Assembly: GCA_944386225.1 (NCBI GenBank)
Contig: CALXAH010000001.1
Span: forward strand, 44,161-108,160
Direction: 5' to 3'
Length of the DNA stretch: 64,000 nucleotides
From: an uncultured Gemmiger sp.
GTDB taxonomy: Bacteria > Bacillota > Clostridia > Oscillospirales > Ruminococcaceae
Below the pieces are notes generated by a model that did no database searches, was not told the DNA's origin, and saw only the letters and a list, made by a program, of their open reading frames with translations. Numbering within the stretch: the first letter of the stretch is position 1; the number at the start of each line of letters is the position of its first letter. This document shows positions 31,378-40,183 of this stretch, piece after piece. A program made the position numbers and the translations under genes.

Positions 31378-32119
31378 TTCCCGCCAGCATCAGGCAGATT
31401 CCGCCCGCCATACCACCCACCGCCGCGCCCCGGTGTACGCTCAGGCCGCCGGGGATCAGCTCCGCGGCGCTGACCCAGCACATGACCCCGGCCACCAGCA
31501 CCAGCATCCCGTTCAAAAACCCCGGGCTGAGCCGGCCGTACAGCAGCCCGAAGGCCAGCAGGGCGCCCACCGGTTCAGCCAGGCCGCTGGCCAGAGCCGC
31601 CAGGGCGGAGCGGCAGCGTTTGCCGGTGGCGCAGTAGAGCGGGGCTGCCACCGCCACCCCTTCGGGCAGATTGTGCAGGGCGATGGCCAGGGCCATCCGC
31701 AGGCCCAGCCCGGGGTCGGCCACCCCGGCAAACAGGGTGAGCAGGCCCTCCGGCAGGTTGTGCAGCACCAGGGCCAGCCCGGCGGCCATGGCCCCCCGCA
31801 GCGCGGCGGCCCGGCTGTCCGGCTGGCCGGTGCGGGCAGGGGCTTCCGGAAGCAGACGGCCCATCAGGGCGGCCAGACCCATTCCCATACAGAGCAGGCT
31901 TACCAGAGCCAGGGCGGCGGGCAGAGGCGGCAGGCTTTGCCGGTAAACGGCCAGCGCCCCTGGCAGCAGATCCGCCAGGGATACGGTGAGCATCACCCCG
32001 CCCGCGAACCCCATGGAACCGGCCATAAGCCGGTCGGAGGGGGGCACCAGCAGCGGGATCAGCCCGCCCACGCCGGTGGAAAGCCCGGCCAGAATGGTCA
32101 TGGCAAGCGGCATCCACAT
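31361..32119 (-). CDS. ZIP-family metal transporter
   Basis: A 252-residue inner-membrane ZIP transporter (ZupT/GufA-like) importing zinc or related divalent metals. About eight helices are seen, with the twin metal-site motifs VLHNLPEGLLT and ALHNLPEGVAVA, the hallmark of helices 4 and 5. The ATG at 32119 follows GGGAGG by about ten bases; the open frame further up is a shadow. A 145-base gap separates it from the upstream 51-aa gene. Metal specificity cannot be read from sequence. Confidence 0.9.
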   Translation of the reverse strand: MWMPLAMTILAGLSTGVGGLIPLLVPPSDRLMAGSMGFAGGVMLTVSLADLLPGALAVYRQSLPPLPAALALVSLLCMGMGLAALMGRLLPEAPARTGQPDSRAAALRGAMAAGLALVLHNLPEGLLTLFAGVADPGLGLRMALAIALHNLPEGVAVAAPLYCATGKRCRSALAALASGLAEPVGALLAFGLLYGRLSPGFLNGMLVLVAGVMCWVSAAELIPGGLSVHRGAAVGGMAGGICLMLAGIACLG

Positions 32120-32264
32120 ATCAGTATTCCTCCCCGGGGCCGCCGGTATCGGGATGGGCGGCCCTGTTCCAGCATATGGAAGGACGGGCCGGGGTATGCC
32201 GGAACAAAGCGGGGGTGCGTTCAAAGCCTGCGGCCTCAAACGCGCCCCCGCGCCGGATGTTGGT

Positions 32265-32420
32265 TTATACGCCGGTTTCGATCTTGCACTTCTTGCAGCG
32301 GCGGGCCTGGTACAGCCCGATAGCGGAAAAGACCACCGCCACCGCCGACACGCTGATGCCCACAATCCCCAGGATCAGGCCCACCAGACGAAACGCAAAT
32401 CCTTTGTTTTTCTTCTGCAT
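32265..32420 (-). CDS. 51-aa membrane protein with C-terminal CxxC
   Basis: A short ORF of 51 codons with a clear GGAGG seven bases before its ATG, 15 bases after the stop of gtrA. The product has a basic N-terminus (MQKKNKGFAFR), one long hydrophobic helix (about residues 11-36) and a basic C-terminus RRCKKCK with a Cys-x-x-Cys pair. The layout suits a single-pass membrane protein with its C-terminal tail at the cytoplasmic face and a possible metal or thiol site. No function is recognised; the family is probably restricted to related Clostridia. Confidence 0.75.
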   Translation of the reverse strand: MQKKNKGFAFRLVGLILGIVGISVSAVAVVFSAIGLYQARRCKKCKIETGV

Positions 32421-32435
32421 AGCTGTACCTCCGTT

Positions 32436-32894
32436 TCAGGACTTTTTCTTCTTGAAGATGATAAGTTTGGAAAAAATATAATTCAGAACCACCACGATCA
32501 CGTTGCTGGCGAACTTGGCGGCCAGTTCCCACAGAAGCATATATTTGACCGGCACGAAACGCACACCGTACAGATCCACCGCCACCCACATGAAGGCCAC
32601 GTCGGTAAAGTAGGTAAAGACGCGGCAGCCCACAAACAGGCCGAATTCCTTCCAGGCGGCAGCGCCCCGGCTTTTGCTTTTGAACACCCAGGTGCGGTTG
32701 GTGCCGTAGGCGAACAGTACCGAGATGACCCAGGCCACCGAGGTGGACCAGAAGGTATTCATAGCCAGCGGACCGGCGCAGATGCCGTAGACCAGGATGT
32801 TGACCGCGGTGGCCAGCACCCCGAAGATCAGATAGACGATGGCCTCTTCGTACTGGCGGCAGAGCCGGCAGCCCAGGGCCCAGAGTTTCTGCAT
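32436..32894 (-). CDS. GtrA-family membrane protein
   Basis: A 152-residue GtrA-like protein with four helices and the family motifs YLIFGVLATAVNILVY, WVISVLFAYGTNRTWVF and KFASNVIVVVLNYIFSKLIIF. GtrA proteins are thought to help move polyprenyl-phosphate-linked sugars across the membrane, working with GtrB-type GT2 enzymes and GT-C transferases. GT2 and GT-C genes occur at 37-60 kb. The ATG at 32894 has GGAGGTG upstream. It heads a short unit with the 51-aa gene and possibly the ZIP gene. The flippase role is the family proposal, not proven. Confidence 0.9.
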   Translation of the reverse strand: MQKLWALGCRLCRQYEEAIVYLIFGVLATAVNILVYGICAGPLAMNTFWSTSVAWVISVLFAYGTNRTWVFKSKSRGAAAWKEFGLFVGCRVFTYFTDVAFMWVAVDLYGVRFVPVKYMLLWELAAKFASNVIVVVLNYIFSKLIIFKKKKS

Positions 32895-32929
32895 GGCAGC
32901 ACCTCCAATACAGGATTTATGCAGATACC

Positions 32930-32958
32930 AGTATACCACGCCCGAAAAGGGGTGACAA
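32930..32958 (-). promoter_or_regulatory. Promoter of the gtrA unit
   Basis: Minus strand TTGTCA (32958-32953), 17-bp spacer, extended -10 TGGTATACT (-10 at 32935-32930). Confidence 0.8.
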
Positions 32959-32980
32959 GTGGCAGAAGCTGCCGGCGGGG

Positions 32981-33020
32981 ATCAAAAAGAAAGGTGCCCG
33001 GCCGTTTGGCCGGGCACCTT
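32981..33020 (-). terminator. Terminator of the ispH/rpsA operon
   Basis: A perfect 13-bp stem (32991-33003 with 33008-33020) is followed on the minus strand by TCTTTTT. Confidence 0.92.
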
Positions 33021-33056
33021 GACTGCCTTGTTGTGTCTGCCTGTTGCGGCGCAGGA

Positions 33057-34967
33057 TTACTCCTCGTCGTTGTTCAGCAGAGCCTTCATGGACAGGCTGA
33101 TGCGCTTCTTGTCGAAGTCCACATCCAGCAGCTTCACGTTGACCTCGTCGCCAACCTTCAGCACGTCGCCGACCTTCTCAACACGCTCGTTGGAGATCTC
33201 GCTGATGTGCACCAGGCCATCCACACCGGGCAGGATGCGGACGAAAGCGCCGAACTTGGTGATGCTGACCACGGGAGCGGTAAAGACGCTGCCGATGGGA
33301 TACTCGTTGCGCAGCTTCTCCCAGGGGTTGTCCTCGGCCTTCTTGTAGCCCAGGGAAACCTTCTTGTTCTCGCGGTCCAGATCCTTCACGTACACCTCGA
33401 TGGTGTCGCCCACGCTGACCACTTCGCTGGGGTGCTTGATGCGGTTCCAGCTCAGCTCGCTGATGTGGCACAGGCCGTCCACGCCGCCCACGTCCACGAA
33501 GGCGCCGTAGCTGGTCAGGCTCTTGACAACGCCGGTGTAGGTCTGGCCCACTTCCACGTTGGCCCAGAAGGCCTCACGCTTGGCGGCATTGGCCTCGGCG
33601 GTGACCTTGTTGATGCTGCCCACGATCTTGCGGCCGGCACACTCGGTGATCACCAGCTTGACGTTCTGCTTCACCAGCTGGGTGTAATCCTCATCACGGC
33701 GCATGGTAGCCTGGCTGCGGGGCACGAAGACCTTCACGCCCTTGACCAGAACAACGACGCCGCCCTTGTTGGCTTCGGTAACGACGCCTTCCATGACGGT
33801 GCCTTCTTCAGCGGCCTTGGCGATCTCTTCCAGGCCCTTGCGGCTCTCCAGCTTCTTCTTGGAGAGGTAGACGGAACCTTCCTGGTCGTTGGTCTTTTCC
33901 ACCACCAGATCCAGCTCGTCGCCGACCTTTACCAGATCCTCGGCACGGGCAGAGGGATCGTCGGTCATCTCGCTCAGCTTCACATAGCCGGTGTGCTTGG
34001 TGCCGATGTCCACCTCGATCTCATTGGGCTTGACGCTGGTCACGATGCCCTTGACAACTTTGCCGGCAAACACCGGTTTTGCCTCGGACGCTTCCAGCAT
34101 CTCGGCAAAACTCATCTCGTCACGGATTTCTTCGCTCATACGGTTAAGTACCTCCTCAATTATAGACGATGGCGTGGAAGCCCCGGCGGTGACCCCCACC
34201 CGGCGCACGCCGGAAAACCACTCCGGCCGAAGCTCGTCCGCGGTTTCCACCGAGACGGCCCGCGTGTGCCTGGCGGCTACTTTCACCAGCTTCTGGGTGT
34301 TGGAAGAATGATGACCCCCGATCACGACCATCAGGTCGCATCGTTGGCTGAGGCCTTCCGCCTCCTGTTGCCTCGTCCACGTCGCACTACATATTGTATC
34401 AAAAAGCTCGGCGTTTGTATAGACTTTTTTTAGAAACTCCGCACATTCTAACCATTTTGTAACTTGAAATGTGGTTTGTGCAACAACAAACAGCCCATTT
34501 TTCGTCATTTTTGGCCCATCCCAGGCCTTCAGTTCGGCAAGATCCGCGAATACGAACACCTCGCCGCGGGTGTGGCCCACGATTCCCTGCACTTCGGGAT
34601 GGTTCTTGTCGCCGGCCACCAGCAGGCATTTGCCCTCCTCTTCGGCGCGGCGGGCGATGCGGTGGATCTTGGCCACAAAGGGGCAGGTGGCGTCGTGCAC
34701 CACCAGGTTTCTCTGCGCCAGCTGGTCGTACACATCCCGGGGTACGCCGTGGCTGCGGATCACCACCTCGTAGCCCTCCGGCACCTGATCCGGGGTGTCC
34801 ACCGTGACCACCCCGCGCCCGGCCAGGTCGGCCACGCACTGGGGGTTGTGGATCAGCGGGCCCAGGGTGGCCACCTTATGGCCTCCGTCGGCCAGGCCGT
34901 AGGTCATGCGCACCGCCCGGTCCACCCCGAAGCAGAACCCGGCGGTTTTGGCTTTCAGGATCTCCAT
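33057..34967 (-). CDS. ispH: Bifunctional HMBPP reductase (IspH) / ribosomal protein S1 homologue
   Basis: A 636-residue fusion. Residues 1 to about 285 are IspH, the last enzyme of the MEP isoprenoid pathway, reducing HMBPP to IPP/DMAPP with a [4Fe-4S] cluster. The ligands are Cys12 (GFCFGV), Cys95 (ATCPFV) and Cys193 (TICSAT), with the substrate loop ASTPSS. Residues about 300-628 hold four S1 RNA-binding repeats (about 300-371, 387-455, 472-542, 556-628), the best conserved being [21 protein letters not shown]. IspH-S1 fusions are known from Clostridia. It is last in an operon with plsC and cmk, the usual cmk-plsC-ispH order, and ends at a strong terminator. Confidence 0.97.
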   Translation of the reverse strand: MEILKAKTAGFCFGVDRAVRMTYGLADGGHKVATLGPLIHNPQCVADLAGRGVVTVDTPDQVPEGYEVVIRSHGVPRDVYDQLAQRNLVVHDATCPFVAKIHRIARRAEEEGKCLLVAGDKNHPEVQGIVGHTRGEVFVFADLAELKAWDGPKMTKNGLFVVAQTTFQVTKWLECAEFLKKVYTNAELFDTICSATWTRQQEAEGLSQRCDLMVVIGGHHSSNTQKLVKVAARHTRAVSVETADELRPEWFSGVRRVGVTAGASTPSSIIEEVLNRMSEEIRDEMSFAEMLEASEAKPVFAGKVVKGIVTSVKPNEIEVDIGTKHTGYVKLSEMTDDPSARAEDLVKVGDELDLVVEKTNDQEGSVYLSKKKLESRKGLEEIAKAAEEGTVMEGVVTEANKGGVVVLVKGVKVFVPRSQATMRRDEDYTQLVKQNVKLVITECAGRKIVGSINKVTAEANAAKREAFWANVEVGQTYTGVVKSLTSYGAFVDVGGVDGLCHISELSWNRIKHPSEVVSVGDTIEVYVKDLDRENKKVSLGYKKAEDNPWEKLRNEYPIGSVFTAPVVSITKFGAFVRILPGVDGLVHISEISNERVEKVGDVLKVGDEVNVKLLDVDFDKKRISLSMKALLNNDEE

Positions 34968-34979
34968 ACCGTGTCTCCT

Positions 34980-35591
34980 TTAGAAATGATGCTGGTCGTA
35001 CAGCTGCTGCCAGGCGTCCAGAAGCAGCTGCTTGCACTCCCGCAGGCGGGCGGCGGAGCGATGCTCCCCCAGATAGAGCTGCTCGGCGGGGATGGGCGGC
35101 CCGAAGCAGACCCGCACCCGGCAGAACAGCCGCATATGCCCGGTGGAATAGATGATGCGGCAGGGGATCATGTCCGCATTGGCGGCGCTGGCCACCACGA
35201 AAGCCCCGCTCTTGACCTTGCCGGGCTCGCCGGTGTGGCTGCGGGTGCCCTCCGGGAAGATCAGCATGCCCCGGCCGTCCCGGACCTCCTGGATGGCTTC
35301 ATCGATGACCTGGGTGTCACCCTTGCCCCGATGCACCGCCACTACGCCGACAGATTTCAGAAACCAGGTGAAAAAGCCGTTGACCTGGAAGATCTCCTCC
35401 TTGCCCAGCACCAGCATCCGCCGGCCCCAGAACCGGGCCAGCACCACGAACACCGGGTCAATGGCGGAGATGTGGTTGGGGGCCAGTACAAACCCCTTGT
35501 CTTTGGGCAGGTATTCCCGCCCGTAAACCCGAATGCGGAATCCCAGGTGCCAGATCACCCAGGCCGCCGTTACGACCACCGCGTACAGCAT
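34980..35591 (-). CDS. plsC: 1-acyl-sn-glycerol-3-phosphate acyltransferase
   Basis: Adds the second acyl chain to lysophosphatidic acid at the inner face of the membrane. 203 residues with an N-terminal membrane helix and the two acyltransferase boxes, PNHISAIDPV (catalytic His and Asp) and IFPEGTRSHTG (substrate binding). It sits between cmk (three bases away) and ispH/rpsA (12 bases away), an order shared with many Firmicutes. Confidence 0.94.
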   Translation of the reverse strand: MLYAVVVTAAWVIWHLGFRIRVYGREYLPKDKGFVLAPNHISAIDPVFVVLARFWGRRMLVLGKEEIFQVNGFFTWFLKSVGVVAVHRGKGDTQVIDEAIQEVRDGRGMLIFPEGTRSHTGEPGKVKSGAFVVASAANADMIPCRIIYSTGHMRLFCRVRVCFGPPIPAEQLYLGEHRSAARLRECKQLLLDAWQQLYDQHHF

Positions 35592-35594
35592 GTC

Positions 35595-36269
35595 TCAGCC
35601 CTCCTTCGCGGCGGCTTGCTCCACCAGTTTGCGCAGCGCGGCAAAGCTCTGCTCAAAATCCAGTTCGCTGGTGTCCACCAGCACCGCGTCCTCGGCCTGC
35701 CGCAGCGGGGCGGCGGCCCGATGGGTATCCTGATCGTCCCGGGTGCGGATATCCCGCAGCACGGTGTCGTAGTCCGCGTCCACGCCCTTGGCGGCCAGTT
35801 CGGCCTGGCGGCGGCGGGCCCGGGCTTCCGGGCTGGCGGTCAGAAAGATTTTCAGGGTGGCGTCGGGCAGCACCACGGTGCCGATGTCCCGCCCGTCCAT
35901 GAGCACGTTGTTCTGCCGGGCCAGGCCCCGCTGGGTCTCCAGCAGGAACGTCCGCACCGCCGGATGGGCCGACACGCTGCTGGCGGCCATGCCCACCTGT
36001 TCGGCCCGGATGGCCTCCGACACATCCTCCCCATTCAACAGGATATGCTGCGCGCCGTCCGCGTAGCGCAGTTCCAGCTTGATGGCGGGCAGCAGGGCGG
36101 TCACCTGGGCCTCGTCCTTCAGGTCGGCCCCGGCCCGCAGGCCGTACAGCCCGATGGCCCGGTACATGGCCCCGGTATCCACATACACATAGCCCAGCTC
36201 GGCGGCCAGCCGCCGGGCCAGCGTGGACTTGCCGGCCCCGGACGGGCCGTCGATGGCAACACTGATCAT
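35595..36269 (-). CDS. cmk: Cytidylate kinase
   Basis: Phosphorylates CMP and dCMP for nucleotide and lipid synthesis. 224 residues with the P-loop DGPSGAGKST and the DTGAMYRA motif near the N-terminus, plus DGRDIGTVVLPDA. The start is the ATG at 36269 (MISVAIDG), nine bases from AGAGG; the upstream ATG at 36278 would touch that site, and the longer frame to 36662 is a shadow. CMP from lipid synthesis and from nonulosonate transfer is recycled by this enzyme, but the placement here is simply the conserved cmk-plsC-ispH cluster. Confidence 0.96.
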   Translation of the reverse strand: MISVAIDGPSGAGKSTLARRLAAELGYVYVDTGAMYRAIGLYGLRAGADLKDEAQVTALLPAIKLELRYADGAQHILLNGEDVSEAIRAEQVGMAASSVSAHPAVRTFLLETQRGLARQNNVLMDGRDIGTVVLPDATLKIFLTASPEARARRRQAELAAKGVDADYDTVLRDIRTRDDQDTHRAAAPLRQAEDAVLVDTSELDFEQSFAALRKLVEQAAAKEG

Positions 36270-36292
36270 CTTGTACATCCTCTTTTCTTTGG

Positions 36293-36335
36293 GCAGCACC
36301 GCCTGCGGCGTCCGCCGCAAAGTATGCGGTGCTGC
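36293..36335. other. Nested inverted repeat between the flavoprotein gene and cmk
   Basis: GCAGCACCGC (36293-36302) pairs with GCGGTGCTGC (36326-36335), with a second hairpin (GCGGCG/CGCCGC) inside. On the plus strand it is followed by TTTTG, as in a terminator, but no plus-strand gene precedes it. On the minus strand it is an intercistronic RNA hairpin. Confidence 0.6.
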
Positions 36336-36349
36336 TTTTGATTTACGAT

Positions 36350-37576
36350 TTACGCGCCGGCCTGTTCGGCCAGGGCCCGGGCGGCCGCCTGGGCGGTACT
36401 CCAGGCGATCTGCAGGTTGTAGCCGCCGGTGTAGGCATCCACGTCCAGCACCTCCCCGGCGAAATACAGCCCCGGACACAGGCGGGATTCCATGGTGCGG
36501 GGGTTCACCTGCCGCACGTCCACCCCGCCGCTGGTGATGACGGCGTGTTCCAGGTCGCCCCGGCTGCGGATGGGCACCCGCCAGTCCTTGAGCAGCTTCA
36601 CCAGCGCCTGTTTTTCCTCCCGGGTGATCTGGTTGGCCTTGCGGTCGGCGGGCACGCCCCACCGCTCGCAGGCCACCGGCCGCATTTTGGCGGGCAGCAG
36701 CAGATCCAGGGCGTTCACCGCGTCCTTGTTGGCCAGCTTGGCAAAATCGCCGGTGATCCGTTTGTACAGAGCGGCCTCGTCCAGCGCGGGTTTCAGGTCG
36801 ATGGACGCCTCGTATCTGTGGGCGCGCATATCCCGGATATGGGCCGAGGCGCTCAGGGTCAGCGGCCCCGAGATCCCGAAGTGGGTAAAGAGCATCTCGC
36901 CCCGCTCCCGGAAGATCTCCTCGCCGTCCTCCAGCAGGCTCAGCTCCACGTTGCGCAGGGACAGGCCGGTCATCTGCCGGCAGAGGCCGCCCGCTTCCAC
37001 CAGGCTTACCAGACTGGGCACCGGGTCCACGATGGTGTGGCCCGCCTGGGCGGCCAGCTTGTAGCCGTCCCCGGTGGAGCCGGTGGCCGGGTAGGACACC
37101 CCGCCGGTGGCGATGAGCACCGCGTCGGCGGCAAAATCGCCGGTATCCGCCCGTACACCGGTGCAGCGGCCGTCCTCCAGCAGCAGTTCCCGGGCCTTGG
37201 CCCGGACGAGCTTTGCGCCTTCGGCCCAGCGCAGCAGGGCGTAGCGCACCTCGGAGGCCTTGTCGCTTTCCGGGAAGACCCGGCGTCCCCGCTCGGTTTT
37301 CAGCGGCACGCCCAAGTCCTCAAAAAAGGCCATGGCGTCGGCGGTGCCGAAGGCCCGCAGGCAGGAATACAAAAACCGGGGATTGGTGCGCACGTTGCGC
37401 AGAAATTCCTCGTTGTCGCAGTTGTTGGTCAGGTTGCACCGGCCCTTGCCGGTGACCAGAATCTTCTTGGCGGGTTCGGGCATATGCTCCAGCACGGTGA
37501 CCCGGCACCCGGCCCGCACGGCGGCCCCGGCGGCCATGAGCCCGGCGGCGCCGGCCCCCACGATCACGACCTGCAT
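36350..37576 (-). CDS. BaiN/HI0933-family flavoprotein (NAD(P)/FAD-dependent oxidoreductase)
   Basis: A 408-residue FAD flavoprotein of the HI0933/YhiN/BaiN family. The dinucleotide-binding site VIVGAGAAGLMAA is at the N-terminus, with the family motifs VTGKGRCNLTN, GRRVFPESDKASEV, ATGGVSYPATGSTGDGY and the C-terminal FAGEVLDVDAYTGGYNLQIAWSTA. Cellular reaction is uncertain: one clostridial member (BaiN) acts in bile-acid dehydroxylation, but most are uncharacterised housekeeping reductases found next to cmk, as here. Its start overlaps the end of the upstream membrane-protein gene by 13 bases. Confidence 0.92.
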   Translation of the reverse strand: MQVVIVGAGAAGLMAAGAAVRAGCRVTVLEHMPEPAKKILVTGKGRCNLTNNCDNEEFLRNVRTNPRFLYSCLRAFGTADAMAFFEDLGVPLKTERGRRVFPESDKASEVRYALLRWAEGAKLVRAKARELLLEDGRCTGVRADTGDFAADAVLIATGGVSYPATGSTGDGYKLAAQAGHTIVDPVPSLVSLVEAGGLCRQMTGLSLRNVELSLLEDGEEIFRERGEMLFTHFGISGPLTLSASAHIRDMRAHRYEASIDLKPALDEAALYKRITGDFAKLANKDAVNALDLLLPAKMRPVACERWGVPADRKANQITREEKQALVKLLKDWRVPIRSRGDLEHAVITSGGVDVRQVNPRTMESRLCPGLYFAGEVLDVDAYTGGYNLQIAWSTAQAAARALAEQAGA

Positions 37577-39252
37577 GCGGCGGCCTCCTTTCGGGTGAGC
37601 AGCCCGCCCGCCGCGTAGAGCAGCAGCAGCGGGTGCACGGTGGACAGATACATCACATAGGTGCCGATGTTGAAGCTGGATACCTCCACAAAGGCGATCA
37701 TAAAGCAGCGCAGCAGCGCCATGGCCAGCAGCCCGGCCAGCGCCAGCCAGAGCAGCAGCCCCTGGCTTGAGCGGCGGCGCAGCATCCCCCAGCCCAGGTA
37801 CAGCTGCCGGGCCAGAGCCGCCGCCAGCGCCAGCGGCAGGGCCACGGCGTAGAGCAGCCGCAGCACCTCAAAGGCCTTGTAGACCAGCATCCGCAGCGGG
37901 TGGTAGTAGGGCAGGTCGGTGCCCGCCTGGGCCGCGTCGTTGGTGGTGCAGCCCAGATATTCCTGGTACACCGCCAGATCTTCCGGCAGGCCCAGGCTGC
38001 GCTGGTCGGCGTAGTAGGGGGCGCAGTCCTGGAAGGTGGCCGCGTACCAGAAGCTGTGCAGCCCCTCCGCCAGCACCGGGGCCACATACTCCGCCCGGAT
38101 GGGGGCGGTGGCGGAGGCCCGGCGGGGCAGGTCACAGGGCAGCTGGCCGCTGTCGCACAGTTCGTTGATCCGGTCAGCTACCGCCTGCCAGTGCTCGGCG
38201 GCAGTCTCGGGCGTTTCGTACCAGCCCTCGTACTGGGCGGCACGGCGCAGCGCCCAGTAAAAACCGCCGGTCTGGTAGTCCCCGTCCGGGCGGCCGATCC
38301 AGGCATCCCGGAACTTCTCGTCCTCTTCCAGCCAGTATTCCAGCTGGGCCAGTTCGGGTACCTGGTCGTAGAGCTTTTCCCGCACGTCGGCGGGCACCGC
38401 CACCAGCGGGTCCCAGTCCTCGTGGGTGACCCGGGTCATGGCACCGAAGGCCTCGGCAAAGGCCCCGGTGGAGAAATCACTGGTGGCCCAGAGCCCGTAG
38501 TGCTGCCAGTTCAGCAGGCAGACAAGATTGACGCACACCGCGGTGAGGGCAAAGGGCACGGCCAGCACCGCCACCCGCCCGCCGCGGCGGGCAAGGCCGG
38601 GCAGCCGCAGCACCGCCACGGCGGTGGCGATGACAGCCACCACCGCAAAGGGCAGCAGCCACATGCCGTCCTCCCGGGTGATCCAGGCCAGGCCCATGCC
38701 AAGGCCCGCCATCGCCAGCCAGCCCAGCTGGCGGCGCACCGGCCCGGCGCAGCGCAGCGCCGCCCCGATGAAACCGGCAAAGGCGTACAGGCACAGGGCC
38801 GGGAAGATGTTGTCCCGGTAGACCCGCAGGGTGAAGCTGGCCGCGGCGGCGGGGCTGTAGGCCAGCAGACCGAACACCGCCAGCCGCATCCAGCGGCGGG
38901 GCAGCACCGGCGCCAGGGCAAAGGCCGCCGCCAGCGCCGCGCCGCCCATGAGCAGCTGCCCGCCCATCAGGTAGGGTATCCCCAACAGGTGGAGGAAGGC
39001 CAGCCACACCGCGAAGAACATCTGTTTGGAGAGTGTCAGGTAATCGTAGGCGCCCAGCCAGTTGCCGGCGGTGATGCTCTGGGCGGCCCGGAACATCAGC
39101 TCGTCGTCCAGCGGCGCGCCGTCGATCCAGACGTACACGTCCTGGCAGGCGGCCAGCACCAGGCGCCCGGCGATGAGCACCACGACCAGCACCCAGAACA
39201 GCACCGGCCCTATATCCCACTGTTTTGCCCCGAAAGGCTTGCGAAATTTCAT
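37564..39252 (-). CDS. GT-C-like multi-membrane protein
   Basis: A 562-residue protein with about ten to twelve hydrophobic helices and two longer hydrophilic stretches. After the first helix comes an extracytoplasmic loop with DGAPLDDELM, the kind of paired acidic motif that GT-C glycosyltransferases use to bind polyprenyl-phosphate sugars. A large soluble insertion (about 275-425) is rich in Trp, Asp and Glu. No closer family name is recognised. It lies between a GtrB-like GT2 and the BaiN-like gene, overlapping the latter, so it is likely the membrane transferase served by that GT2 enzyme. Function is inferred from architecture only. Confidence 0.72.
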   Translation of the reverse strand: MKFRKPFGAKQWDIGPVLFWVLVVVLIAGRLVLAACQDVYVWIDGAPLDDELMFRAAQSITAGNWLGAYDYLTLSKQMFFAVWLAFLHLLGIPYLMGGQLLMGGAALAAAFALAPVLPRRWMRLAVFGLLAYSPAAAASFTLRVYRDNIFPALCLYAFAGFIGAALRCAGPVRRQLGWLAMAGLGMGLAWITREDGMWLLPFAVVAVIATAVAVLRLPGLARRGGRVAVLAVPFALTAVCVNLVCLLNWQHYGLWATSDFSTGAFAEAFGAMTRVTHEDWDPLVAVPADVREKLYDQVPELAQLEYWLEEDEKFRDAWIGRPDGDYQTGGFYWALRRAAQYEGWYETPETAAEHWQAVADRINELCDSGQLPCDLPRRASATAPIRAEYVAPVLAEGLHSFWYAATFQDCAPYYADQRSLGLPEDLAVYQEYLGCTTNDAAQAGTDLPYYHPLRMLVYKAFEVLRLLYAVALPLALAAALARQLYLGWGMLRRRSSQGLLLWLALAGLLAMALLRCFMIAFVEVSSFNIGTYVMYLSTVHPLLLLYAAGGLLTRKEAAACRS

Positions 39253-39262
39253 GGCGTTTTCC

Positions 39263-40183
39263 TTATTTCTGCAGTTTTTCGATGGATTCCACCAGGTATT
39301 TCTGCCGCCGGAACACCAGATCCACCAGCAGGCTCAGATACTTGATGACCAGGGTAAGCACCAGGAACACCCCGAAGAATCCCACCGTGAGCACGAACAT
39401 GGTGGTGGTCCAGCCCTCAATGGGGCGGCCGGTAAAGGCCACCGCCAGGGTGTAGACCAGTTCGGCCAGGGTGAGCAGCAGCATCCCCACGGTGACCGTC
39501 AGGCTCAGGCGATAGCCCGCGGCGGTGTAGAGGGCCAGGCTGTCCGCGGCCAGGTCCAGACGCTCGCCGTCCTCGGCGGCCAGCCGTCCGGAAAAGGTCA
39601 GCGCCGCCACCCGCAGCCCGCTGGCGGCGTAGGCCGCCTTGCGGTAGGGCAGATGCTCGCTGACCGCGTGTACCCGGTTGATGGCCCGGCGGCTGACCAG
39701 CCGGAAGGCGTCGGTGCCCACCGGATAGGCCGACCGGCTGAACCGGTTGAACACGCTGTAAAACAGGCGGCTGCACGCCCGGGTCTTTTCCGGGCCCACG
39801 GTTACGATGTCGTTGCCTTCCAGCGCCTTCTCGTAGGCCTGCCAGATCATCTCCGGGGCGTAGGGGGTCTGCAGGGTGTCGAACTCGTAGACGAAATCCC
39901 CGATGGCCGCGTCCAGACCGGCGTTCATGCACAGCTCCCGGCCCTGGCGCAGGCTCATGTGCAGGACGGTCAGGGGCTTGTCCAGATTTTCCGCCGCCCA
40001 GCGGCGCACCGCTTCGGCGGTGCCGTCGGCGCAGCGGTCGTCCACGCAGATGATCTCGTACTGTTTGAAATGCTCCTCCAGCTGGCCGTACAGCATCCGG
40101 AGAAAGGGCACGGCCCGGTCGGCGCTGCCCTCGGGCAGGTAGACCACCGCGCTGAGGAAATTGCTCTCTTTATTCTTCGCCAT
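39263..40183 (-). CDS. GtrB/DPM1-like family 2 glycosyltransferase
   Basis: A 306-residue GT2 enzyme with a catalytic GT-A domain (IICVDDRCADGT, then FDTL as the DxD-like site) and two C-terminal membrane helices (about 225-250 and 262-290), the plan of GtrB/DPM1 enzymes. These transfer a sugar from a nucleotide donor to undecaprenyl phosphate. The start overlaps the upstream FAD oxidoreductase gene by 14 bases. The expected partners GtrA (32436-32894) and GT-C transferases are encoded in this window. Sugar unknown. Confidence 0.85.
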   Translation of the reverse strand: MAKNKESNFLSAVVYLPEGSADRAVPFLRMLYGQLEEHFKQYEIICVDDRCADGTAEAVRRWAAENLDKPLTVLHMSLRQGRELCMNAGLDAAIGDFVYEFDTLQTPYAPEMIWQAYEKALEGNDIVTVGPEKTRACSRLFYSVFNRFSRSAYPVGTDAFRLVSRRAINRVHAVSEHLPYRKAAYAASGLRVAALTFSGRLAAEDGERLDLAADSLALYTAAGYRLSLTVTVGMLLLTLAELVYTLAVAFTGRPIEGWTTTMFVLTVGFFGVFLVLTLVIKYLSLLVDLVFRRQKYLVESIEKLQK

